A DNA stretch of 20,192 nt from NCBI GenBank assembly GCA_023404805.1, contig JAEYAL010000027.1, positions 1 to 20,192 of the forward strand. The letters are read 5' to 3'. Below the pieces are notes generated by a model, which did no database searches, was not told the DNA's origin, and saw only the letters and a program-made list of their open reading frames with translations. The position numbers and the translations under genes are program-made. The DNA is from Actinomycetes bacterium. GTDB taxonomy: Bacteria > Actinomycetota > Thermoleophilia > Solirubrobacterales > Solirubrobacteraceae. Of the stretch, positions 9,301-16,623 are shown in pieces (positions within the stretch are counted from its first letter, which is position 1; each line of letters begins with the position of its first letter).

Positions 9301-12300
9301 AGCCCGGCGACACGCTGTGGCGCACGCGGCTGATCCGGTTCTCGTCGGTCGACTGGAACCACGCGTTCTTCTTCCCGCCGTGGTGGCTGGACGACTTTGG
9401 GGATGACCCGTTCGGCGATCCGGACGATTGCTGCGAGCAGCCCGGTTCGATCATCGGCGTGCAGAATCAGTCGCTCGGAGAGACGGCTGACCTGGGCGGC
9501 ACGCCCTACTCCTTGCGCTACGACTCGGCCCGCACGCCGGGCGCGGCCGGTTCGCGGTCGATCCGCGTGCCGCTGACGGACGAGGAGCCCGACGAGGACC
9601 TCGCCGAGGTGCGTGCCGTGGCGGTGATCGCTGGGCAGCGGCTTATCCACACGCTGAAGCCCGAAGAGGAGGGCGACCCGATTCCGGCCGACGCGGCCCA
9701 CACGTTCCGCTGGGACGGCAACGACGCCTTCGGCCGCCCGATGGTTGGCGGCGCGATGGCCGACATCGAGGTCCGCAACATCTTCCCGGCGGAATACTCG
9801 CCGGTGGAGCGGGCTTCGCGCCCGCGGGCCAGCAGCCAGCAGCTGCTGCTGATCGAGATGCCGTTCTTCTCTGGCGGGTCGAACGTCTCTTGGGGCAGCG
9901 GCGGTTCCGGCAGCGTGTGGGACTTCGTCTCCATGCCGCCGACTCCCGACGAGCCGCAGCCGGTCGACCGCCCGACGCTGGAATGCGACGCGACCGAGAC
10001 CAACTGCTGGTCAGATGTCCCCACCCCGCGGGAGCTGGGTGAGAGCCGCGTCGGCACGCCCGTGGCGCGCGCCTACTCCGTCGCCGTCCCGTATATGGAC
10101 GCGCGCTCAATGGGCGTGGGCGGCTGGGGCGTCTCGGTCCAGCACCGCTACGACACCGGCACCGGCACCCTGTACACCGGCGACGGGCAGCGCCGCTCAG
10201 CTGACACGCTCGTCGACCGCGTGGAGACCACGCGGCGGATGGTGGTGCCCAACGCCAACGGCGACCTCATCGCGCCGGTCACCACGTCGATGGACGTGCT
10301 CCCCGACGGCTCGTCGGTGCGGGCTGCGCCGTGGATCGGGTCGGTGATCGTCGACGACCCGCAGGGGCACAGCACGATCCTGGCGGGCCAGCGCGGCGCG
10401 GCTCCGGGCAGCGGCGACGGCGGCCCCGCCACCGAGGCCGGTTTCGCCTGGCCCTACCAATTGGCGGCAGCGCCCGACGGCACGGTTTACGTCAGCGATG
10501 TGGACGACCGGCGCGTGCGCAGGATCTCGCCGGACGGAACGATCTCGACCGCGGTCGGGAACGGCACCGCGACCGACGGCGCCGATTCCACGGATCCGCT
10601 GCAGCACGCGATCTACCCGCAGGAGCTGGCGGTCGCCGGCGACGGGACCTTGTACATCGCAGGCGGCGACGGCATCCACGTGCTCTCGCCGGACGGGCGG
10701 ATGTCGATCTTGGCGGCGGTGAGCGGCTGCGGTGCAGAGAGCAACCGCTGCCGCTACTACACCCAGCCGCCGCGAAAGATCACCGCCGGGCAGGACGGGA
10801 CCGTCTACTGGACCGCGACCAACGGCGACCATGTGGTTCGCCTGTACCGCTACACCCCAGGCGGCGGCGCGCCGCAGCTGCTGTCGACCGCCTACGGGTT
10901 CGACCAGTCCAAGGAAGGCCCGATCGGCCTGGCGAACATCGCGCCCGCAGGCCTTGAGATCGACGACGCCGGCCGCCTGCTGCTGTTGGAGTCCGGTTAC
11001 GACAAGATCGGGATCTGGCGCCTCGGCGCCGACGGCCGGGTCCGCAAGATCGGCCTGAGCTGCTTCGACACGAACACGCCCGACCAGATCATCCCCGGCG
11101 AAGGCGGCCCGCTGAAGGACGCCTGCGGATGGACGACCGATATCGACCAGGGCCCCGACGGCCTGTACCTGCACGAGTACGGCTCGTGGCAGGTGCGGCG
11201 CGCCAGCAGCGCGCTGCAGCGCTACCCCGTCGACGACACGCTGATCGCCTCCGAGGACGGCGGCGAGGTGTACCGCTTCGACAAGGAAGGCCGCCACCTG
11301 GAAACGCTCGACGGCCGCACTGAACGTGTGATCCGCACCTTCGCCTATGACAGCGAGGGGCGCCTGTCTGGCATCACCGAGACCGACCTGGGGACGACGA
11401 CGTTCGCATACGGCGCCGGTTCGGTGACCGCTACCGGGCCCGACGGGCAACAGACGCTCATCGAGATCAACGGCGACGGCTGGGCCACGCGGATCCAGGA
11501 CGCCGCCGGCGAGGGCCAAGAGTACGAGTACTCGGCGACCGGCCTGATGGACACGTACACCGACCAGCTCGGCAACGACACCGTGTTCACGTGGGGTCCG
11601 ACCGGTCGCCTGCTGACCGACACCTCACCGGAGGGCGGGACGCAGACGCTGGCCCGCAACGAGGCGGGCTCCCAGACGACCGTCACGCACCAGACGGCAG
11701 GCGGACAGACGACGACGTATCGCACCGAAAAGCAGGCCGCGCCGAAGACCGGTGACGATGAAGAGGACGAGGACGCGGTGCGTCGCGAGGTCCAGACCGT
11801 GACGGCTGCCGATGGCTCGAAATCGACGGTCTCGGAGACGTCCGAAGGCGCCGACGCGACGGCGCTGGTGTCGGCCGACGGCACCGTCGTGGAGCAGGAG
11901 CGCAGCTCCGATCCGCGGTGGGGCGCCCAGGTGTCCACGTACGCATCCAAAGCCAAGCTCCCTTCAGGGCTTGAGGCTTCTGGCAGCCACGACACGCACG
12001 TACAGCGCAGCAGCACCCAGGACTCCACGGACCCGTTCGCGTACGAGTCGATCATCGACACGTACACCGTCGGCGGCCGCACCACGACCTCCACCTACGA
12101 CAAGGGCGAGCGGACCGACACTGCGGAGTCGCCGATGGGCCGCACCTCGCAGGTCGAGTACGACGACGACGACCGCCCAGTGCGCATCAGCGCTCCGGCG
12201 CGTGAGGACGTGGAGGTCGAGTACGACTCCCGCGGCCGCCCGACCTCGGTGTCGCAGGGCGACGCCGAGTCGACAGCGACCTACGGCGCCGACGGCCGCG

Positions 12301-14489
12301 TGGCGTCGACGACCGACGCTGAAGGCGGTGTGACGACCGTCGGCCGCGACGCGGTTGGGCGCCCGACCACCGTGACCGGGCCCGACGGCGAAGACACCGG
12401 CTTCACCTACGACGCCGCCGGGCAGCTCTCCTCCGTAACGGCGCCCGATGGCCGCGCGTTCTCGTTCGAGTACGACGACAACGGCAACCAGACGCAGATG
12501 ACCCGCCCGGCGCGCGCCGGGTCTGGCGATACCGCGTTGGTGTCGACCCGCGAGTACGACGCTCAAGACCGGCTCACCTCGCGGACGCGTCCGTCGGGCG
12601 AGGAGGTCACCACCTCGTACGACTCCGCAGGGCGGTTGGCTGAGCGGGAGGCTGACGATGGCACCTCGGCTGGCGCCGCCTACGAACCGGTTGCCGACGG
12701 CAAGGGCGGGCGCTTGACCTCGACGCAGACCGGCGAGGGCGCGTCGACGGAGCTGGAGTACGACGGCTCATTGCTGACCGGTGTGCAGTCGCTCGGGGAT
12801 ACGTGGTCCGGCGATGCGACGGCCGACCAGCCCGAGGTCGAGTTCGGCTATGACGAGTCGCTGCGGCTGACCTCCGAGGAGATCGACGGCGACTCGGTCG
12901 GCTACGGCTACAACAACGACGACCAGGCCACACAAGTCGGTGATGTATCGCTGAGCTACGACGAGGACTCCGGCGATCCGGAAACGGTCTCTGCTGGCGT
13001 CGCGTCGACGCAGATCGGCGTCGACGCGCGCGGCGATCTGCAGTCGTTGGCGAGCACGACCGAGGCCTCGGGCGTCGCGGCACCGGTCCTCTCGGAGTCG
13101 GTGGTCCGCGACGACTTGGGCCGCATCACGCAGCGGACCGAGACGGTCGGTTCTGGTCCGGCGGATGTCTATGGCTACTCGTACGACCTGGCGGGCCGGT
13201 TGACGCAGGTCACCAAGAATGCCGCGGTCACCGAGACCTACGGCTACGACTCAACGGGCGGGTTGACCTCTCGCGGCAATGGCGTGGTCTCGACGTGGAT
13301 CCACACCGACGGCCACGGCCGCCCGACGCAGACTGCAGATGGCACTCAGCTGGAGTGGTCGCCCGATGGCGAGCTGTTGAAGCTGACGGCGCCTGGAGGT
13401 GCTGAGACGGAGTTCGGCTACGACGGCTTCGGCCGCCTCGTCGAAGTCATCTCGCCTGATGGCGAGATCGGCCGCTACCGCTACGACGCCTCGGGCCGCC
13501 GCACCGCGGTGAGGCTGGACGGCAGCTTGGTGCGCCGGTTCGTCTACGGCGGCGCGGAGTTCCCGCGCGCCCGGGTCGACGCCGACGGCGACGTGCTCGA
13601 GCGCTACGTCTACGCCTCGTACGAGCATGTGCCGGACCTGATCGTCCGTCGCGACGGCCAGCGCCTGCGGCTCATCACCGATGCGGTCGGCTCTGTCCGC
13701 GCCGTAGTCGACGCCGACACCGGCGCCGTCGTGCAACGGCTGGCCTACGACGCCTATGGCCGCACGACGCAGAACACCGCGCCAGGGACCCAGCCGTTCG
13801 GCTTCAAGGGCGCGCTGGCCGACCCGGTCGCGCAAGGCGCCGGGCTGGTCTGGATGGGCGTCCGCGCTTACCTGCCGTTGATCGGGCGTTTCACGACCAC
13901 CGACCCCGCCGGGCTCGCGGCGGTCTGGAACCAGCACGACGCCCTTGGCGGAGACCCGATCAACCTGATCGACGCCGACGGGAGGTTCGCCGTTCTGGCG
14001 GTCCTTGCAGCGCCGCTCGCTGCTTCCGCTGCGACCCTGGCGACGGCGGCCGTCGAGGTCGCGGCGGCGGCAACCGTCGGTTGGGGGTTGAGCAAGGCGC
14101 TCGATGCCGCACGGGGCTTGGGCGGCTCGGCAAGCATGCTGGCGCCGTTCTGTGTCAACGGCATCCACAACGCGATCAACAATGCGCAGGACGCCGTCGA
14201 CGGCGACGAGGACGGCGACGCTGCCGAATCGATTGCTAACGGCCACGCCGCGGGCCATTTGGGTGACTTCGAAGACCTCGGGATCATGACTCCTGAGGAG
14301 CTAGAAGACTTTCTCAGGGACGTTATGGGAAGCGGTGCGACGATCGAGAAGGAACTCGAGAACGGTCGCACGGGCTACTACGATCCGGGAACTGGAACGA
14401 TCATCGTGGTCGATCCGCGCAACGCCGATGGCGGCTCGGTGTTTCGGCCCCGCGACGCCGAGGACTATTGGGACAACAAGCTAAAGTGA
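6384..14489 (+). CDS. Exported DNRLRE/NHL/YD-repeat (Rhs, teneurin-like) giant with toxin-like C-terminus
   Basis: 2701 residues from GTG 6384. Residues 1-25 form a Sec signal (hydrophobic core, VSAAVA cleavage zone). Residues 28-255 are the N-terminal region typical of actinobacterial secreted Rhs proteins, ending in FPVTLDPDFSW. A DNRLRE beta-sandwich spans ~255-445, with the classic KSIFKFDI and WNNRKT-like signatures. Two Ig-like domains cover ~445-655 and a carboxypeptidase-regulatory-like domain ~695-770. A plug-like domain (~1035-1140: SLRYDSARTPG, later FRWDGNDAFGRPMVG) resembles the FN-plug of teneurins. NHL-type propeller repeats (~1330-1620, GSGDGGPATEAGFAWPYQLA) precede YD repeats (~1630-2475), which form the encapsulating shell. 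The Rhs core (GRFTTTDPAGL, 2500-2511) ends at DADG, 2530-2533. The remaining residues are the variable effector tip. It is exported and probably surface-bound or released. The next gene overlaps its stop by one base. Confidence 0.92.
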   Translation: MFRAFFAALICAVFACFGGVSAAVAVSVVDRSEYTTTTQVAPGQLRTTVSPQPLNFQTESGAWKPVDLELDERSDGAASPGAVDGDIVIPAELSDAVEVAHSGREVTFQLKGASGDAEFDDSTATFDSAMPGVDVQYEATARGVKERLVLASASAPAVYAYDVRAGAAWSAAVDERGEVVLRDGGGAERYRITAPLAWDSAADPSFTNALALSVSKVSAGRWTVTLRPDLAWLRDEARVFPVTLDPDFSWSAGTTHFHGAADCYLSGNTQANNTFCAQTYLQTGYFNRPYKSIFKFDIAAAIPANAVVSAATFKAYAPPASARASGNHRLHTITSDWDSTATWNNRKTGVPWTTAGGDISSNSAYSSSSPTAVQALSTWFTFPAPLAAVQGWVNGTLPNYGFLLATDSGAPANQAYAWASTEASMSSSFPATSNEWPTLDVTWSVPDTTAPALTLSGALSTGQTTWRTAATGDITLAGTDAGTGVKRVEVLKGSTVIASDTQTCPAGGCAMNRTFALDLDALGNGIHTLKAAAVDGGNLRTEQTFTVRVDRAVPALALTGTLVDLENEPATTGTRNVHVAATDAGAGIVDLEMKVDGAQKEHVTQSCAPGACSRTEDWSVDVGALGDGTHEVLVTATDGAGRTKAETVEIVKNAYPMPDAPPLSDTSVTPFPEQVDFLYDGPEAVQTGLDPETLDERRTAVVTGKVFNDSGVPAAGVTVSVADHPEFGETVSRENGQFFLVVNGGAQLRLRYEVQGALPAERQVETKWNDYVWADDVWLVSQDPVGTPVDFGAAVTDMQVAESSVVSDEDGERQTRVLIHPGTQAWKQKTDGTMEPLTGGTMRLTEYTVGGEEGEKRMPATLPDSTAYTWAAEFQIDEAQGAGVEHVRFSKPVVAYVENFLDFPVGLDVPIGTYEPSKGAWAGDPDGRVIKILSESGGKAVVDVTGFGAANEGELDYFNIDDEELEELADAYEPGDTLWRTRLIRFSSVDWNHAFFFPPWWLDDFGDDPFGDPDDCCEQPGSIIGVQNQSLGETADLGGTPYSLRYDSARTPGAAGSRSIRVPLTDEEPDEDLAEVRAVAVIAGQRLIHTLKPEEEGDPIPADAAHTFRWDGNDAFGRPMVGGAMADIEVRNIFPAEYSPVERASRPRASSQQLLLIEMPFFSGGSNVSWGSGGSGSVWDFVSMPPTPDEPQPVDRPTLECDATETNCWSDVPTPRELGESRVGTPVARAYSVAVPYMDARSMGVGGWGVSVQHRYDTGTGTLYTGDGQRRSADTLVDRVETTRRMVVPNANGDLIAPVTTSMDVLPDGSSVRAAPWIGSVIVDDPQGHSTILAGQRGAAPGSGDGGPATEAGFAWPYQLAAAPDGTVYVSDVDDRRVRRISPDGTISTAVGNGTATDGADSTDPLQHAIYPQELAVAGDGTLYIAGGDGIHVLSPDGRMSILAAVSGCGAESNRCRYYTQPPRKITAGQDGTVYWTATNGDHVVRLYRYTPGGGAPQLLSTAYGFDQSKEGPIGLANIAPAGLEIDDAGRLLLLESGYDKIGIWRLGADGRVRKIGLSCFDTNTPDQIIPGEGGPLKDACGWTTDIDQGPDGLYLHEYGSWQVRRASSALQRYPVDDTLIASEDGGEVYRFDKEGRHLETLDGRTERVIRTFAYDSEGRLSGITETDLGTTTFAYGAGSVTATGPDGQQTLIEINGDGWATRIQDAAGEGQEYEYSATGLMDTYTDQLGNDTVFTWGPTGRLLTDTSPEGGTQTLARNEAGSQTTVTHQTAGGQTTTYRTEKQAAPKTGDDEEDEDAVRREVQTVTAADGSKSTVSETSEGADATALVSADGTVVEQERSSDPRWGAQVSTYASKAKLPSGLEASGSHDTHVQRSSTQDSTDPFAYESIIDTYTVGGRTTTSTYDKGERTDTAESPMGRTSQVEYDDDDRPVRISAPAREDVEVEYDSRGRPTSVSQGDAESTATYGADGRVASTTDAEGGVTTVGRDAVGRPTTVTGPDGEDTGFTYDAAGQLSSVTAPDGRAFSFEYDDNGNQTQMTRPARAGSGDTALVSTREYDAQDRLTSRTRPSGEEVTTSYDSAGRLAEREADDGTSAGAAYEPVADGKGGRLTSTQTGEGASTELEYDGSLLTGVQSLGDTWSGDATADQPEVEFGYDESLRLTSEEIDGDSVGYGYNNDDQATQVGDVSLSYDEDSGDPETVSAGVASTQIGVDARGDLQSLASTTEASGVAAPVLSESVVRDDLGRITQRTETVGSGPADVYGYSYDLAGRLTQVTKNAAVTETYGYDSTGGLTSRGNGVVSTWIHTDGHGRPTQTADGTQLEWSPDGELLKLTAPGGAETEFGYDGFGRLVEVISPDGEIGRYRYDASGRRTAVRLDGSLVRRFVYGGAEFPRARVDADGDVLERYVYASYEHVPDLIVRRDGQRLRLITDAVGSVRAVVDADTGAVVQRLAYDAYGRTTQNTAPGTQPFGFKGALADPVAQGAGLVWMGVRAYLPLIGRFTTTDPAGLAAVWNQHDALGGDPINLIDADGRFAVLAVLAAPLAASAATLATAAVEVAAAATVGWGLSKALDAARGLGGSASMLAPFCVNGIHNAINNAQDAVDGDEDGDAAESIANGHAAGHLGDFEDLGIMTPEELEDFLRDVMGSGATIEKELENGRTGYYDPGTGTIIVVDPRNADGGSVFRPRDAEDYWDNKLK
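13983..14486 (+). other. Polymorphic C-terminal tip (candidate toxin domain) of the Rhs protein
   Basis: Residues 2534-2701, after the Rhs core. First comes an Ala-rich hydrophobic stretch (~2535-2575) like the pre-toxin/translocation segment of polymorphic toxins, then an acidic linker (DGDEDGDAAES). The terminal ~85 residues follow: HAAGH (H2621, H2625), a helix TPEELEDFLRDVM, then strands around Y2665-Y2666-D2667 (YYDPGTGTIIVVDP) and GGSVFRP close to the end. Small all-in-one tips with paired His early and a beta-rich, Arg-containing end are common among RNase toxins of the BECR type, but the family cannot be fixed from sequence alone. Confidence 0.55.
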
Positions 14490-14923
14490 TGCCCGATCAG
14501 AACGTCACGCTGGTCTACGAGAAGGACGAACTGCTTCTTCTTGCCAACGCCTTCAACGAGCTAACCAACGGGATCCGCTGGACTGACCTCGAGCTTGAGC
14601 GATCGGCGGGGTGCTCTGCGGCGAAGGTTCGAGAGATCCACGAGAGCATCAGTGACCTCTACGACCTCTTGTTCCTGGGCGGGGCCTCAACGGCAGCGTT
14701 GCGAAATCATCGTTGGCAGCCTCAGTGGCGCACGGCGACGGCGGCCCTCGCGGTCGGGGCGTCTGAGATCGTTTGCATGGCCGCAGCGGTCCGCGAGGTT
14801 TTGAGCGGGCGGCATATCCCACTTGCCGCGTTCCATGCACGCCTCGGAGTTGACGAGGAGGTCGCAAGCCGTTTGTTGAGTCGTTTCGATGCGGCGATTA
14901 GGTTCAGTCGTAGTGATCACTAG
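14489..14923 (+). CDS. Candidate immunity protein for the Rhs tip
   Basis: 144 residues from ATG 14489, which shares its A with the rhs stop (TGATG), so translation is probably by reinitiation after rhs. An in-frame upstream start at 14468 lies inside rhs and is less likely. The protein is small, soluble and mainly helical: VTLVYEKDELLLLANAFNEL, then a helix with VREIHESISDLYDLLFL, a middle section with WRTATAALAVGASEIVCMAA and a final helix. The N-terminal pattern (short strand, E-[LI]-x-x-[LI]-x-x-A-[LF]-NEL) is in the style of immunity proteins found directly behind polymorphic toxins. GC content is visibly lower than in flanking genes, as usual for toxin/immunity cassettes. Function is inferred from position, size and coupling; no named immunity family is claimed. 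Confidence 0.7.
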   Translation: MPDQNVTLVYEKDELLLLANAFNELTNGIRWTDLELERSAGCSAAKVREIHESISDLYDLLFLGGASTAALRNHRWQPQWRTATAALAVGASEIVCMAAAVREVLSGRHIPLAAFHARLGVDEEVASRLLSRFDAAIRFSRSDH

Positions 14924-14965
14924 TCACGCCATATCATCGAAAAGCAAGGCGGCGAAACAATCTCG

Positions 14966-15355
14966 GTGACTCATGAGATCACGGTTGACGGGAGACAGTG
15001 CATCAGCATTAAACGCACAAGGGAAGCATGGCGGCGAACGTCAGCTCCCCAACTCATGGATCCAGTACCCAGACGTATGAGTAACGAACCAGGCTTCACA
15101 ACGGCGGCGCTCGACGCCGTGGCCGAGCTCGTTGAACACAGCCGCAGCGCGGCCGCAGGTCGTGGGATCGAACTCGCGGGACCGGAGCTTGTTCTCGGGC
15201 CGGCGGACACGATTGAACTCAAGGTCACTGCCCTCGAACGCGGCCAGATCTGCGACGTCCTCGAGGTCGTCCTGAGTCGCGCAGGTGTTGCAGAGCTGAC
15301 AATCGCGGAACTGACGGACTGGTTCTTGACCCAGATCCAAACCATTGGGCCGTAA
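14966..15355 (+). CDS. Small hypothetical protein downstream of the immunity candidate
   Basis: The frame continues in the same phase as the preceding gene from just after its TAG (14924) to TAA at 15353-15355. Possible starts are GTG 14966 (129 residues), ATG 15056 (99) and ATG 15077 (92); none has a clear Shine-Dalgarno, so the start is open. The C-terminal ~90 residues look like a compact domain: a helix FTTAALDAVAELVEHS, strands ELVLG and TIELKVTALE, and helices ICDVLEVVLSRAG and ELTDWFLTQIQ. The segment before ATG 15077 has a different, strand-like character (ISVTHEITVDGRQ). It could be a second immunity protein, possibly fused at the DNA level to the remnant of an older toxin tip. Family not recognised. 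Confidence 0.6.
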   Translation: MTHEITVDGRQCISIKRTREAWRRTSAPQLMDPVPRRMSNEPGFTTAALDAVAELVEHSRSAAAGRGIELAGPELVLGPADTIELKVTALERGQICDVLEVVLSRAGVAELTIAELTDWFLTQIQTIGP

Positions 15356-15368
15356 GGTCGGCCGCGTA

Positions 15369-15391
15369 TCCGGTCCTTCCTCCCCACCGGA
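15369..15391 (+). terminator. Weak stem-loop after the Rhs/immunity cluster
   Basis: TCCGGT (15369-15374) and ACCGGA (15386-15391) form a six-base stem with an 11-base loop just behind the TAA. There is no T run, so it would be at best a weak or Rho-assisted terminator. Confidence 0.25.
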
Positions 15392-15636
15392 CGAGCCAGC
15401 CTAGTAGGGCGTCGGTCCGCCGCCCGTCGCCGGCCGACCCCGCGCGGTCGACGACAGCCCGGCCCCCGGTACCCCCAGTTCTTGCACACCGCTTCACCTG
15501 TCCCCGGTGCCAGCAGGCGTTTCGCCGATGTGTGACACGGGCTACGGGGCGTATGGCATGAGTGGCAGGCGGCTGGCACGATGGGCCGGTGTACCGGCTG
15601 ACGCCACACGCGCGGACTGAGTCCGAGGCTCCCTCT

Positions 15637-15642
15637 GAGGAG
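15637..15642 (+). promoter_or_regulatory. Shine-Dalgarno deciding the start at 15652
   Basis: GAGGAG lies nine bases before ATG 15652. It favours this start over an in-frame GTG at 15562, which has no such site and would put 30 polar residues ahead of the signal sequence. Confidence 0.7.
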
Positions 15643-15651
15643 CGAACGGCG

Positions 15652-16395
15652 ATGCGTCGCCACGGCTCGCGGCGGCGCGCTCGACGACTGCGCAGCAGCG
15701 TGATCCTGGCGGCCGCGCTGGCGCTGGCAGTCACGTGCGCGTGGGCGGCGCCGAAGCTCGCCTCGCAGCTCGCCGACAGTCGCGCCAACGACCCGGCGGT
15801 CGCGCAAGCCCAGGCCGCCGCCCTCCGCGCGCCAGCGCTGCCCGATCCGGGTGGCCCGTACGCCGCAGGCAGCGCCGAGGCCGCCCAGGCCGACATCACC
15901 GCGATCGCCGAGACCTTCGCGGACTGCGTCTACCGCGCCGCGACCTCTGGCCCGGCGGCCAGCGGCGGCGCCGCCCAGCCCGGGCCCGCAGACAACGCAG
16001 CCGCCACAGACGCCGAATCCAGCGCCGCCACTACCGACCCCGCCGCCCCGCCATACGGCGCCTGCCTTCGAGCCCGCCACCTCGGCCTCACACCGGGTGC
16101 CGTCGCGCGCCGCGGCGACCACGGCCCGATCGACGGCCGGGGCGCCCGCAACGCCGTCGGCGTCTTCACCGTGCACGGCGAACGGGAGGCGTTCCTCCTC
16201 AAGTACGACGCGGCGGCGACGGGGTGGGGGTACGCGTTTGACGCGAATGGAACCGTGCAGGCGGTCTGCCGGACGCCGAAGGGCCGGGAGTGCTGGCACG
16301 CCGAGGAGGAGCGCCCGGGCGCCCTGTTCCTGGGGGATTTCCGTACTGAGCAGGTACTTGGTGCGGTCCTGCGGCTGGGCCGGTCGGCTCGCTGA
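15652..16395 (+). CDS. Membrane-anchored or secreted hypothetical protein
   Basis: 247 residues from ATG 15652. An Arg-rich cytoplasmic start (RRHGSRRRARRLR) precedes a hydrophobic segment at about 16-33, giving either a signal peptide cut near the AWAA motif or an N-terminal anchor; it does not fit a lipobox. The exported part begins with an Ala-rich helical segment, followed by a low-complexity Ala/Gly/Pro linker between two cysteines (FADCVYR and YGACLRARH). A C-terminal beta-rich domain (~170-240) has VGVFTVHGEREAFLLKYD, WGYAFDANGTVQAVC and a Cys-rich CRTPKGREC pair; disulfides are plausible outside the cell. No enzyme motif is seen and the family is not recognised. It stands alone between the Rhs cluster and the nuo genes. 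Confidence 0.8.
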   Translation: MRRHGSRRRARRLRSSVILAAALALAVTCAWAAPKLASQLADSRANDPAVAQAQAAALRAPALPDPGGPYAAGSAEAAQADITAIAETFADCVYRAATSGPAASGGAAQPGPADNAAATDAESSAATTDPAAPPYGACLRARHLGLTPGAVARRGDHGPIDGRGARNAVGVFTVHGEREAFLLKYDAAATGWGYAFDANGTVQAVCRTPKGRECWHAEEERPGALFLGDFRTEQVLGAVLRLGRSAR

Positions 16396-16623
16396 GCGCC
16401 GCCGCGAGCTAAGAGAAATCAACTTAGGCGAAGGCGAATTCTCTTCGGTCGCGATGGCGTCTGGCGGGCCTCAGCCTCAGTGCTTGCCCAGGCCTGCGGC
16501 CGTGCAACAACTCGCACGATGTTTGCGTCGGCCGGGTCCGGTGTAAGGATGGGCCCCGATGATCGTGACGTGCCGTGAAGCGATGGGGTCGGTCGGCCTC
16601 TGCTCCGCCAAGGGTGTTGCCCG
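16396..16623. promoter_or_regulatory. Intergenic region upstream of nuoE
   Basis: It contains an inverted repeat aagagaa (16411-16417) / ttctctt (16439-16445), possibly the end of the upstream transcript, and an AAGGG at 16610-16614 nine bases before the TTG start of nuoE. A promoter for the nuo genes is expected here. TTGCGT (16523-16528) with TAAGGA (16544-16549) at 15-base spacing is only a poor candidate. Confidence 0.4.

Noticed and set aside
13251..14258. 335-codon minus-strand frame over the rhs 3' end
   Set aside because: Antisense shadow of the YD repeats and core; no motif recognised.
14468..14488. Earlier start for the immunity candidate at 14468
   Set aside because: It lies inside the rhs coding end and adds only seven residues; ATG 14489 overlapping the rhs stop is the typical coupled arrangement.
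15562..15651. Upstream GTG start for the 15652 gene
   Set aside because: No Shine-Dalgarno, and it would place 30 polar residues before a textbook signal sequence; ATG 15652 has GAGGAG at nine bases.
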